The notes under the pieces are model-generated. The model ran no database searches, was not told the DNA's origin, and saw only the letters and a program-made list of their open reading frames with translations. The position numbers and the translations under genes were made by a program. This document shows positions 1 to 11,133 of a DNA stretch of 64,000 nt, in pieces; within the stretch, counting starts at the first letter, position 1; each line of letters opens with the position of its first letter. Source of the DNA: Metridium senile (taxonomy: Eukaryota > Cnidaria > Anthozoa > Actiniaria > Metridiidae). The stretch spans positions 13,686,772 to 13,750,771 of the forward strand of contig OX459102.1 of NCBI GenBank assembly GCA_949775045.1, in the 5' to 3' direction.

Positions 1-899
1 GATCATTTAGTTTTTTACGTACCTATCATGGCCAGCGATGACCTTTCCTTGTTCTTTTTCTGTGCATACCTCAAACTATATTTTTATTATTATATTTCAT
101 GTATTTTATAGATTTTTCCTATATATATAAAGTTATAATATTATATTGTAATGTAAATATTTTCTTAATTATTCTTGAAATTGTAAATAATATAATTTTG
201 TAATTTAGCTTTCGGGCTGCAAATAATTTTAATAAACTATTTATTTATTTTTATAAAGGAAATACCTAAGGATTAAAACAACCGCTAAATTTTCAAAATC
301 GTCTGAAAGATATGCCTATTGTTCTGTTGCCATCTCAACCTGTTAAGTAATGATGTGTGTAAGAAGTAGGCAACTCTCTATAGTTCTGCGGCAATAGCAA
401 CTTCCCCACATAAGAATGTCTCAGTTTTCAGACTGAAAGTATATCAGCCTATAGGTAACACATTTTAAAAATAAAATGTGCAAAAACTCTGTTTTGGAAC
501 AAAGTTTCTTTTGTACTAAAATATCTCGTCCAATCATAAGCGCTCAAAACAATAGCCAATATATAGCCAAACACATTTTGATAAATAAAGGCTCAGGATA
601 TCTTAGATGAAAAGGGAATTAGATATCAAATAAAATATTTAAACATCCGCTTAGTTTTGAAATTATGGCAGATTTTCATGTTTTAACCAATGAGATGGAC
701 GGATTAGACAATACACAGTTAGCACCTTTCTGCATTCCATTGCCGTTTGCCTGCCTTTTCTTACACACATCATTACTTAAAAAAAAGAGAAAAATGCGCG
801 CTAATCAAAGTCATTTATTACTTCTCACCTATAATACCATATATGGTAATAGCATTGTTTTCAAGATTGCATACGGTATTTCTGATACAGTTAAGCGGA
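1..899. other. AT-rich intergenic DNA
   Basis: No gene is supported here. The open frames around 665-932 have no recognisable motif or coding bias and overlap in two frames. Confidence 0.5.
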
Positions 900-1130
900 G
901 GTCAAACGGCTATGATAGTTGATGATAGTTGAAGGCGTCTCAACTATCATCAACTATCATCAACTGTCCTGTACGCGCGGTCAAACGGCAAAAACTGTCG
1001 ACTATCATGTGAAATTTGAGCATGTTCAAACTCTATGATAGTCCATGATAGTGCATGATAGTTGGTGGTGAAACGCACATGATAGTTGGAACTATCATCA
1101 ACTATCATAAACTACCATTGCCGTTTGACC
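900..1130. mobile_element. MITE-like element of iterated ATGATAGT motifs
   Basis: The ends are inverted copies of GGTCAAACGGC (900-910 and 1120-1130), and a further copy occurs internally near 979. Between them an 8-mer (ATGATAGT or its complement ACTATCAT) occurs about a dozen times in both orientations, so the whole element can fold on itself. There is no coding capacity. It looks like a non-autonomous DNA element; no target duplication was resolved. Confidence 0.6.
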
Positions 1131-1139
1131 GAGGCTTTA

Positions 1140-1690
1140 GACACTAACCAAGTTAAGTCTGTCTATTTAGTTTTTAGTCTTTGGGTCTCACTTAAGTGTT
1201 TTTTTTTTCAGTTTTTCGCTCTCACACTACATTGAGCACACAACCAAACTAACTACATCACAATGGTTGTATACGTCTTAATCAAAATCCCAATTTTTGA
1301 ACTTGCTTTCTGGACATTTGTTTCTTAAAAAATTTGGAACTTTTTTTTTCATCAAGAAGTAACTTGAGAGAGACTAGAAAGAATGGTCAAACACGGATTC
1401 AGAAAAAAAAAATCCATCTAAGCCTACACAAAATAAACAAAACATCACAGAATCTATAATAACGGTCTACGTATTAGACGGATAGCTTTTTAAATAACTC
1501 GTTTGTGTTTATTACCTTAAACTTTCAAAAGCTCGTTTGAAAACTCCAATGAACGAAATCAAAATCGGTTTTAAAAATGTAGTATATAAGAAATGAAGTA
1601 TATATTCCGTTCGGCAAAAATGATTTTTTTTACAGTGTATAGAAATATACAATTAATAGCAATGCTCATTGACTAACTTCTAAGTCTATT
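1140..1690. repeat. Copy of the duplicated GPCR-flank block (B0)
   Basis: This stretch holds the same ordered landmarks (GTATTAGACGGATAGCTT, then AAACTCCAATGAACGA) as blocks near 15.2-15.5, 20.3-20.6, 24.7-24.9 and 26.6-26.7 kb. It is noncoding flank copied with the receptor units. Confidence 0.55.
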
Positions 1691-1777
1691 CAATAGGTTT
1701 CCTGTAGTTTTTGAAAAGAAAGACAAACGACCAGACATACAACCAAACAAACATTAAATTAACAAACAAACAAACAA

Positions 1778-2034
<257 letters not shown>

Positions 2035-2212
2035 GAAACAAACAAACAAACAAACAAACAAAACAAACAAACAAACAAGCAAACGAATTAAAAATTAAAC
2101 AAATAGGATAACAAACAACCAAACACACACACAAACAGGAAAAAAACAAAACAAAACAAAACAACATGGAAACAAACAAATACCGAGCAAATCAACCAGC
2201 AAACAAACAAAA

Positions 2213-2750
2213 TCGTTGCTTTTACGACTGCCATACACAAATCAGACATTGCTAAACTAAACAGTAAAGGCCGATTTACACGATACGATTTTGACCTACG
2301 ACTGTAGTATACGATTTGCCTACAAATTGTAGTAGGTACCATTCACACGCGCACGACTAGTCGTATACGATTCGTATACGCCATTGCTAAAATCGCGAGT
2401 GATTGGACGAAATACTAGATCTAGTCCTAATATGGGAAAAATCACGTCATTTTCCTACGACAAGTCGTAGGGTTTTGATCCTTGGTTCAAAATCCTACTA
2501 CAAGTCGTAGGTCGCGTGCGTCAGTCGCAGGCAAGTCGTAGGGGTATTTACACGGCACGACTTGGAGCTCATTTGAGTCGTATACTACAAGTCCTACACG
2601 ACAATCGTGTCGTCTAAATCGGCCTTAACACGTTTTAAGGAGTTGTCAAGAAATAATTCACCAGATTGTAAACAAAGCAAGAATGTTCAGCAAAGCTGTA
2701 GAAAGCGAGACAAGGCTAAAAGTTGCGTTCATTAACAAACTTTCGGCATT
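2213..2750 (-). pseudogene. Family 1 GPCR relic (TM1-TM2), split by a MITE
   Basis: On the minus strand, 2262-2213 reads as a TM2 segment (LFSLAMSDLCMAVV), matching the family 1 consensus around the conserved D2.50. Weaker similarity to TM1 is seen at 2640-2750. The two are separated by the 358-bp Harbinger-type insertion. TM3-TM7 are missing and no long frame is open. A sister relic without the insertion lies at 12422-12606. Confidence 0.65.
2268..2625. mobile_element. PIF/Harbinger-type MITE with TAA target duplication
   Basis: The ends are AGGCCGATTTA and its inverse, and similarity between the arms extends about 25 bp with a few mismatches. TAA flanks both sides (2265-2267, 2626-2628). 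The sister locus at 12476-12495 carries the uninterrupted sequence with a single TAA, proving the boundaries. A 3-bp TAA/TTA duplication with GGCC-rich ends is typical of PIF/Harbinger. It has no coding capacity. The interior repeats the motif AAGTCGTAGG. Confidence 0.85.
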
Positions 2751-2933
2751 AAATTGTTGGTCATGAAGTTGTGGAAATACAGCTGAAAATGTTTATCATC
2801 CAGTACCACGAATTGTGGAAACAACTTTCATGGTATTTCGTATTCCTATTTTGTAGGGTAGGTAAATGTCAGTAAATCTGTTAGTACATATTCTCCGCAA
2901 GTTAATGATCAACTCATGCCTAAATAACGAATA

Positions 2934-3851
2934 TCAATTACCAGTACCTCGAATTCTGGAAAGTAATAGCAAACATGATTCTTTCATGGCGTTTCGTATT
3001 TCTTCCATTCTCCAGCAGTAGATAAGAGGATTAATAAGAGAACTCAAGCAGACGATGCTTACGGAGAACAACCAGACTTTTATTATGACAATAGATGCAG
3101 ACTGCCCTTTTAATAAAATGACTGTGATAGTGCAAATGAAAAGTGCATATGTGATCACAAACCATAACATAATACACACAAGATTCCAAACAGTCTTTCT
3201 AATATGAGGTAGATTGATGGAAGGCTGCTCCTGAAAAGAGTTCATCTGAGCAGCGATTTGTTGGCGATGGTGTTGTAAAATCATGAAAATCTTGACATAG
3301 CAAAAGACCATGATGCTACTTAATATAAAGGCACCGACAACGATTAGATAAACAGCATCATTATATCTCACAACAACACAAGAAGTAAGGATTCCAATTA
3401 TCCAAATCAGGACACATATACCAACACAATGCTGTGTGGTGAACAGAGTGGGGTAGCGTAGATGGAACTTTAAGGCAACGAAACGGTCCACTGTACTCAC
3501 AGCGACTGTTAGAAAAGACACAATAGCAAGACTAAAAGAAACAATACACACTAAAAGGAGCAAAAGGCAGTTATCATATAATCCACTTAGGTCGCTTATT
3601 GCCATAAATGGTTCAGCAATGATAGCCATACACAAATCGGACACTGCCAAATTACAAAGCAACATGTTCGAAGGTGTTCTTAAGGAAACCTTGCGCCAAA
3701 CTGAAAACAAGACAAGAGTGTTGAGGAAAGCTGTAGGGACGGACAGTAGGCAATATATAACGTCCATGACCAAACGTTCCGTGTTGATTTGCTCGTTTTG
3801 AACGTAATTGAACATAGAAATTGTCTGAAATTCACAAGAGTGGTTAAGCAT
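2934..3851 (-). CDS. Rhodopsin-class GPCR, family 1 copy A
   Basis: Intronless class A receptor of 305 residues, predicted in the plasma membrane; ligand unknown. The start chosen is the ATG at 3851, which is the methionine shared by every copy (MxxNxSCEF); upstream codons are open but have no ATG. An N-glycosylation site (NHS) is near the N-terminus. TM1 carries the conserved N (FLNTLVL), TM2 has LAVSD, the TM3 end is DRF instead of DRY, and TM7 has NPLIY followed by a short tail ending RGTGN. TM6 has a tryptophan (MLWFVITYA) but no CWxP proline. The second extracellular loop lacks the usual disulfide cysteine. These traits recall the adenosine/melanocortin-like class A receptors, but orthology cannot be claimed. 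A 7-kb transposon sits 137 bp upstream. Confidence 0.93.
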   Translation of the reverse strand: MLNHSCEFQTISMFNYVQNEQINTERLVMDVIYCLLSVPTAFLNTLVLFSVWRKVSLRTPSNMLLCNLAVSDLCMAIIAEPFMAISDLSGLYDNCLLLLLVCIVSFSLAIVSFLTVAVSTVDRFVALKFHLRYPTLFTTQHCVGICVLIWIIGILTSCVVVRYNDAVYLIVVGAFILSSIMVFCYVKIFMILQHHRQQIAAQMNSFQEQPSINLPHIRKTVWNLVCIMLWFVITYALFICTITVILLKGQSASIVIIKVWLFSVSIVCLSSLINPLIYCWRMEEIRNAMKESCLLLLSRIRGTGN

Positions 3852-3987
3852 ACTTTGAAGACGTTGCACGTAACGCCTTTTTAGCACATTTCAAGCAGAA
3901 AACCACTCAGTATTCGATTTCAGTCCACTTGTATCAACGGGAAACACTTGATATCATTTGACGATGAACCGTATTCAATCATTGATA
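3852..3987 (-). promoter_or_regulatory. Conserved 5' flank of GPCR A, cut by the transposon
   Basis: The sequence includes GAAAACCACT and CATTTGACGATGAACCG, found at the same distance upstream of the other family 1 copies and relics (about 13.8, 14.8, 22.3 and 24.0 kb). Conservation beyond the ATG suggests 5' UTR or promoter, or may just reflect recent duplication. The block continues after the transposon from 11160. Confidence 0.4.
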
Positions 3988-4013
3988 CAGTAAAAACCCG
4001 CATATAAGAACCA
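3988..4013 (+). repeat. Left terminal inverted repeat of the transposon
   Basis: It begins CAGTAAAAACCCGCA and ends AAGAACCA. It pairs with 11134-11159 over 26 bp with a single T/C mismatch. A second TAAGAACCAC copy follows at about 4020-4029. Confidence 0.93.
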
Positions 4014-4222
4014 GTGGATTAAGAACCACTAAGGTGAAATTGGTTTTTAAACACCTGTTTAAGGCTGGTGCATAGTGTTGTCAGCGCGCACCTTGTTCTG
4101 CGCATGTGATGTAATAAGCACAGCAAGCCCGCGCCAGCAATTTGCAAAATAAAAACAAACATTGAAACAGTATGCGTGATCATGGTTGAATTGTGCCGGT
4201 GTGATTTACTGAACTTTTTATC

Positions 4223-7200
4223 ATGAAAGTTATCAATATCATCGGGAAAGACAGTGGGAAAGACCGTGGGAGAAAAAGAAGGCTAAATAATGGACAGTTC
4301 GCTAAAAGTAGAGTGCCTATGAAGCGCCAAAAACTTGTAAACAATGATGATTTTACGACTTTTACGACTGAAAATACCGGCGGTCCCGTGTGGCGTGAGG
4401 GAAGACGCATCGTTGAAATAGGCCACCTAGTTGATCAACTGTCTAAAGGTTGTAGCGACTGCCAGGAAGTTCTTTTACTTCACAACCTCATATCTGAGAC
4501 AAAACAAGGACTAGGCAGTATTTTCCACATTCAGTGTGTCTGCGGCGAAATGAACTCGGTACGAACCGGCAAAACACATCGAGACCCAAATAAAAAACAA
4601 GTTGGATCGCCTATATGGGACATAAATACAAAAGCAGCCACAGGTTAGTCATCTGATAACTGTAATTTGCCGATTGTTTTTGTTTTAAAAACATAATTTG
4701 ATCGTTTGTTGACCTTGTTATGCTCCTTGTGTATCTCTTGTTGTCGCTTTGTGTGGTCTAAGGACGGCGGATGACCGGACCTACTAGTTTTTCGTCTAAA
4801 ATATTGTGCTTGTTTTTATTTTCATCTAAAAGCTGCTATGAACACTGGCCTTGGAGCAACAGGAGTCAATTCATTTTTAACAACACTGAACATACCATGG
4901 ATGAATAAGAACACATTTAGAAGTAGAGAAGTGGAAGCAAGTAAGGGGATAAGAGCAGTAGCTACAAATGCTTGCAATGAAGCCATAAAAGAAGAAGTAG
5001 AAAAAGTGTTGGAGACCAGAACTGAGTAAGAAATTTATTATGTTACATATTCACATTTTGCCTATTCTTTTAAAAAAGAAAATGACTTTTGTGTAGTTTG
5101 TTCAATAAACTAAGTTGATTAAATTTGGTTAATATTCCCAAGATGTGTTGTTTAATATTTTTATGTTGTTATAAATTAAGGTTATTTTCCCACTATATTT
5201 TAAGCTGTGACAATTCACCAAAAAACTGCAAGATTGATGCAAGCTTTGATGCTGGCTGGCAGAAACGTGGATCTGGGAGAGCATACAATAGTTTATCAGG
5301 TATAATGAAAACAGAAATAATCACTCAATATATATTAAACAGGTTCCCATTTAAATCTGACCTTTACCATTTAAATATGTACTTATGCAAATTGTGTTGA
5401 TGTGTGCTAAACACACAGATCAACCAATCAGAGAAGTTCACTTCAGAAATAATATACTCCGATTGGTTGATCTGTGTGTTTAGCACACATCAACACAATT
5501 TGCATAAGTACAGATTTAAATGGGAAAGTACAGATTTAAATGGGAACCTGTTATATACATATATATGTCTCACTTAAATTTTGATATTTTTTTATTAAGA
5601 TTCACCACAAATATCAATAAAATAATATCACATGAAAGAAAGAGAAAAAAAGGAAAAACAAAAACTTGGTTGATGTAGGGACACCACAACAGCTTAGCCA
5701 ATAACAGTGGGCCCATTTTAACATATTTGCAAAAATGTATTGTATGTTATTTTCTTTTTCAATTTCATATATAATATTGTTTTTATTAGGAACTCTACAA
5801 ACAATTGACAAAACTGGAAATTCAACAAGTGTCCAGTATGGCATAGGTAACATCATCATGGATGGAGACACAACAACAATATCTCATATTCATAATGATG
5901 TTGATGAGAATATTGGTGTTTGGTCGGATGTTGGACATGCCAAAAAATCACTGTATGGCCATCTAATTAAAGTTGGAGAACATCATAAACTTCTGTCAAA
6001 AAGTGTAGCAGAATATCTAACTAAGTGTTTTGGCTACCTTCTTACTCAAAACAAAGGGAACCCAGACAAAATTGCCAAAGGATGCACAAGTATACCGAAG
6101 CATGCATTTGGTGACCACAGTTCTTGTGGGTCATGGTGTACCTACAATACAGACCCGTCAAAGTACTGCCACAAGTCATTACCTCATGGCAAAGATCTAC
6201 ATGGGGATGAACTAAAAATAGAACTAGTGAAGGTACAGCTTATTAATGACTTTTGATAATCTGGAGGTTGGAATTTGCAGTTGGCAATGCATTTTTTTGT
6301 GTGAAAAACCCTAATTTTCAACAATATATTTTAGTGACTATTCAATTCAGTCACTGTAACTAAAAGATATCTGAGAAATATGAAATACAAAGGAAACACT
6401 ACCCTGTTATATATCATTAAGGAATTAAAAATGATACACATGTCTATATACTGTAATAAACACATTGGGAGCTGAAGAGCAAGAGAAAAGTATTGAAAAA
6501 ATAAGAGGTGTAGCTGAGTATTTCCCAGAGTATTTATATCACAGTACACAAACGGGTGCATATTTCAATTTATATATATATTTTGCTGGCCTCAGCTATA
6601 AACATGGTAGTTGGCCAATCAGAGCATGCGCATATATTGCAACTGTATATAATGGCGACACTCTTACTGTTGAGCTCAGAATTGTATTTCTAATTTATGA
6701 TCTATTTGCTTTTAGGTTTTCAACCTGTTCTCTAAGTATGCTGAAAAGCTTGCTCCTTTGGGATCCACTCAAGCTAATGAGGCAATGAATCATAGTATTT
6801 CTGTTCGAGCTCCCAAGCGTATCCATTTTTCTGGGTCAACCAGTTTGCTAAATCGTGTAGCCCTGACTGTTGCAACAAAAAATAAAGGGAATACAGTAAT
6901 TTGTGAGGTAAACTGAAACTGTTTTGTTAATACACTTTTGATGTTTAAGCCTTCTTCTTTACACAGGATTGTATAAATCAAATTGCCCAAAGAGAAAAAA
7001 AAATGGGAAAGTTAGTTTAGCACCAAAAAAAACAACATAAACATTATGTGACTACATTTAAAGTGCCCATACAAATATAAATCTTTAAACAATAATTGTT
7101 TATAAGTTTATCAATTCATTGGAATAAATTAAAATAATCTCCTATTGTTTCAGGTCAATGAAGCAAATAATATATCTCCCGGCACAATTACATTATCATT

Positions 7201-8727
7201 TAACAAGAACAAAGACCAACAGTACAACAAACGTAAAGACAGGGAAACTACTAGGGAGTTCAGAAGAAATAGGCTGTCCCTTAAAAAGGCTAGATCACAA
7301 CATACCCTGCATGCTGAGGTTGTTGAAGGAGCAACATACAAGTCAGGAATACAGTATCAACATGAAAATAATGATGATCTGACACCAATTCCCAAAGCAT
7401 GTTATGCGCCAATACCGTCACCAGTTGGTCTGAACATCTCAAAACAAAATTCTACTGTTGTTGTGTTTGATCTGGAAACTTCCAATTTGGGTAAATATTG
7501 ATATAAAATAAATGACAACCAAAGCTACAAACAAAGAAACAAGCAAACAAACAACACTTTAGCAAAGACTGTATGCTTGTACAAATAAACCTAGTTATGT
7601 ATGTGGCAACTAGCGAGTAAACTAGTATAGGCTGCGTCGGTGTTTGATATAAACAATAGGTAATTATATTATGAAATTTGTAACACCGTAAAAACTTTTG
7701 ACTTTACTTTACTGACGTTTCAAGCTTTTGTCCTTCCTTTTATTCCGATAAAGGGCTAAAGCTTGAAACGCCAGTAAAGTTAAGTCAACATTTTTTTACG
7801 GTTTACAATTAACAATTTTTTACAAATTTCATTATATAATTACCAATATTTATGTATAAATTTTTCAAATAACGGTTTTAAACACTTCAATTAATGTTTT
7901 TTTTAGGTCTAAGTACTGCAGAAATTTGTCAGCTTTCAGCAGCTTCACTTCCCCAAGAAGATCAACCATCCGTCCTATATGACCAGTATGTAATGCCATT
8001 GAATGGTATTGCCTCGCATGCTTCAAAAGCAAATAGCCTTACAGTGGTTGCTGGACAACTCCTCTACAAATGCCAGCCTGTCAACACATCAAGTCTTGTT
8101 GATTGTTTGCAGAGCTTTCTACATTATTTAAAGTCATTCAATAAACCAGTAGTACTAATGGCCCACAACAATAAAGTCTTTGACTCCAGAATCCTTGTAA
8201 AAGCATTTATGAAGTTAAATCTTGTTGAAGAGCTGCAACTACTAATCCAAGGATTTGTCGACACTCTTCCCCTCTTTCGAGAAATAATACCGCACAGACC
8301 ATCCTACAAACAAGAACAATTGGTTAGAGATATACTTGATGTGTCCTATGATGCCCATAATGGGTTAGAAGATGTCAAAGCACTGAGAGACTTATTAACA
8401 CATCTCAAACCAACAGACCAACAATATGACAGAAACAGTTTCTCATTTGGTCATGTTTCGGACTCATTAGAGCATCATACAAGAGTTGCCTACAATCTGC
8501 CTTCATTAATGCCACTTGTTGATAGAAAAGTTATCTCAAAAAGTATGGCTCAGAAAATGGCTGGTTCTAACCTGAATTACCATCATTTAAAACTTGCGTT
8601 TCAAAGGGGTGGCATGGAGGGAATAAAATGTCTCTTGGCAGAAAAGAATAGCAACACTTTGAAAGCAAGAGTCACAATATCTAAGAAAATTGTAACAAAA
8701 CTTATTAATTTTATGGAAACATACTAA
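4223..8727 (+). CDS. Mutator-like DDE transposase fused to a DEDDh 3'-5' exonuclease
   Basis: Seven exons (4223-4643, 4833-5025, 5205-5299, 5790-6232, 6716-6907, 7154-7490, 7907-8727) splice with GT-AG borders and matching phases into 833 residues plus stop. Residues ~1-200 are basic, then hold a CxxC/CxC zinc-type segment (SDCQEV, QCVCGE). The catalytic core resembles the Pfam 'Mutator-like transposase domain': first Asp D220 in SFDAGWQKRG, second in IMDGD (D261/D263), a GDHSSCGSWC motif, and E406 in TQANEAMN. From ~550 a DEDDh exonuclease follows: Exo I FDLET (D554, E556), Exo II HNNKVFD (D653), and Exo III HNGLED (H711, D716), with VDTLP (D679) between. This part resembles TREX1 and the PML C-terminal exonuclease-like domain. 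All expected catalytic residues are present, so the gene looks functional. Expected roles are cut-and-paste transposition plus DNA end trimming; the second is inference. Confidence 0.9.
5338..5552. mobile_element. Hairpin MITE in intron 3 of the transposase gene
   Basis: Arms of about 95 bp (from AACAGGTTCCCATTTAAA to its inverse at 5552) surround a short spacer. The right arm repeats a 20-bp segment once more than the left. It lies wholly between the splice sites of exons 3 and 4, so the frame is unaffected. Confidence 0.85.
7659..7844. mobile_element. MITE in intron 6 of the transposase gene
   Basis: Inverted ends GGTAATTATAT... and ...TATAATTACC enclose further paired segments (CGTAAAAA, GCTTGAAACG). 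AATA occurs on both sides (7655-7658, 7845-7848) as a possible target duplication. It is noncoding. Confidence 0.7.
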
Positions 8728-8855
8728 ATAAACAACTTTTTGAAGCCTAATTGGCTTAATAGCAGTAGAGGTTTTTTTACATTTAAGATTTTTATAAATA
8801 TAACTGCCTTGCAGGGTGGTGTCGTGCAATTACATAATGTTATTCTAATTGACTA

Positions 8856-8865
8856 AATAAATAAA
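8856..8865 (+). terminator. Polyadenylation signal of the transposase gene
   Basis: Overlapping AATAAA hexamers lie about 130 bp after the stop codon, the first strong signal downstream. Confidence 0.5.
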
Positions 8866-9024
8866 AGCCTTGTGACCAAGGCTTATAGTAACAAGCCAAA
8901 ATTGTACACTTGTATTTTTGTATCACTGTGTCAACACTTTGTACATGAAATATAATATAGTTCTGCTCTTTCCATGCTGTCTAATGTAGATTTTACTTAG
9001 TGAATATTAGTCTTTAACATAGAA

Positions 9025-9252
9025 AAGTAAAGTTGTAAGGAGGAAGTGTTCCCTTGTAGTTGTTGTTTCTGTTTGAATAGGGTGATAGGGCAAAATTACT
9101 AAAATATAGGCTCTAAATTACTATTAGTAAAGTGAAAACACTAAAACCATGAAATAATAACAAAATAGTTTTTACTAATAGTTTAGTCATTTTCACTCAA
9201 ACAGAAACATCAAATACAAATGGAAAAACAATACCTCTTTACAACTTTACTT
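9025..9252. mobile_element. Inverted-repeat element in the transposon 3' region
   Basis: GTAAAGTTGTAA on the left pairs with TTACAACTTTAC on the right, and TTTCTGTTTGA pairs with TCAAACAGAAA further in. It looks like a MITE nested in the larger transposon. Confidence 0.6.
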
Positions 9253-10489
9253 GTTTTTGATAGTGACTATATATTAAATAGTCACTAAATAAGACCTATA
9301 ACACAGCAATTTGACTTTATTTCTAAGATTAAATGTTTAGTACTCTATGGGAATTGAATTATGTACGACTGAAAATGTGATAATTATCAATTACTCACAT
9401 AAGAGACTTTTCGATTATCGATATTTTCACCTGATTTTATTGATCGCTATCGATTGAATGTGTATATATTGACAACATTACATAACAAACATGTCATGTA
9501 CGCTAGTTTTTTGACATAATTATGACCGAAATCATATTGTGTAAATTATCAGAACAAAAAGCCAAAAGTACAAAACAAAAACAACAAAAAACAGATATCT
9601 TCATTCATGTGTATAAACTAAAAAACTATGTAAGCATATTTCCCAAGCAACGTGCACTGAAAAATTATATGACAATCTTCTTACTCCTCTTCTTTATACT
9701 CACCAACAAACACTGAAGAATGAATTGCATCCATCCAAAAAGAAACTCCATTTCTCTTTATAGCCATAGATAACTTTTGAAGATCTGTTTGTGTGATTTG
9801 ATTTTATAATTATGCGAAATGAGTCCACTTTCTTCTTCGTAGCCATTCCTACTATACGTGCATGTGCTGGCCGCCATTTTGGAAGCACCCAAAATGCAAT
9901 GCAGACAGCATGTTTTGAATTTTACCGGGGAGGGAGTGGGGATAAATTGTCACCAACACTCAATTCAAAGCATAAATTCGAGATATACCACCCATTAACT
10001 CAAAAAAACGCGTGGGTACCCCTACTTTTTGTTAGCAAAAATTGTGATGTACATATTTAAGTAATTTTTTAAGATGATATTTTAAAAATAAAAATGGTTT
10101 CAATTGGGGATTTACTCATTAGTTCATATCCCGCGCAAAATCACTTTTCCTCTTTTTTGAGTCAAAACTCATTAAAAGTAATAGTTGAGCATTTGATGGA
10201 AGAAAACCTTAATTTATTATAAAAAGCACCCATGTAGTAGATTATTATTTCACGTTTATTTCTTGAATAACTCTTAACAGTATGAAATATTATTTCTTTA
10301 AAATTCGCAAAAATACACCTACGTCATCAGGTATTTAACATTAATTATCTCGCTTCGATGCGAGGTGACCCCCCAATTTTTTTCCAGTTTTAGATAGCCA
10401 ATTAGGTGTTTCAAATAACTGGTATAGTTTCAATGAAATAAAAATGGGTTGCAATTACTAGGCACCAGCCTTAAATAGAACCAACTACC
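9253..10489. other. Noncoding 3' arm of the transposon
   Basis: No gene is supported. Near the end, CACCAGCCTTAAA (10464-10476) is an inverted copy of TTTAAGGCTGGTG at about 4066-4078 inside the left end, so the two ends share a second internal inverted repeat. Confidence 0.45.
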
Positions 10490-10801
10490 CTATTTCATTA
10501 TGACGTCACAATATATTTACAAAGGGGAATAGAATCGCCGACAACAATGGCAATTTCAACTAAATCCTTCTTCTCTTTGAAAATTGAGCTTCATATCATC
10601 TAGTTTTTATGTATGTTATGTGTCTATGTTTATACTTTCATATTTATGGCATTTTGTTGTCATTTCTTTCCTCTCCGTCTTGTAAATGCAATTTTATTGT
10701 GTATTCTCGTATTGTTGTTATGAATCTGTCCCCCACTAGCGTCCATGATCCTTAGCGTTAAGACAATAGAATTGTTTGATGTGACATCATAGTGAAATAG
10801 G
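10490..10801. mobile_element. MITE-like inverted repeat inside the transposon right arm
   Basis: CCTATTTCATTATGACGTCA on the left and TGACATCATAGTGAAATAGG on the right are inverted 22-bp ends with two mismatches, 312 bp overall. No coding capacity was seen. Confidence 0.6.
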
Positions 10802-11133
10802 ACAATTGAGCCTAAAAGATTAGATTGGTTCATATATGAAAGGTTTCAAGATTTATTTGGTCATTTGAAAAAACATAAGTTGAGTCTGAATATGACCAAA
10901 TTTAAAATCAATGCAAGAAAAATGTTTTACAAATTAATTATCAATTAGCTCTCAATGAGAATACATTCATCATCCAGATGCTTCTACTTAACAATTTATA
11001 TAACATAAAAAACACTATATAAGGGAAATTGTTTTTGCTTTGTAAATAAGAACCAGTTAAGAACCACGTTAGCCCAATTTCTCACTAAATACCAATTATA
11101 TAAGAACCTTTTTAGCCTAACCTCGAAAAATAG

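Noticed and set aside
3852..3887. Longer N-terminus for GPCR A
   Set aside because: The upstream in-frame codon is GTG, not ATG; the conserved ATG at 3851 aligns with all sisters. Similar upstream extensions were dropped for the other receptors.
4180..4410. Minus-strand open frame opposite transposase exon 1
   Set aside because: Shadow of the exon on the plus strand.
5300..5789. A missing transposase exon between SFDAGWQKRG and IMDGD
   Set aside because: Relatives as I recall them have an extra cysteine-containing stretch here, but exons 3 and 4 join in phase and no coding segment is visible in the intron.
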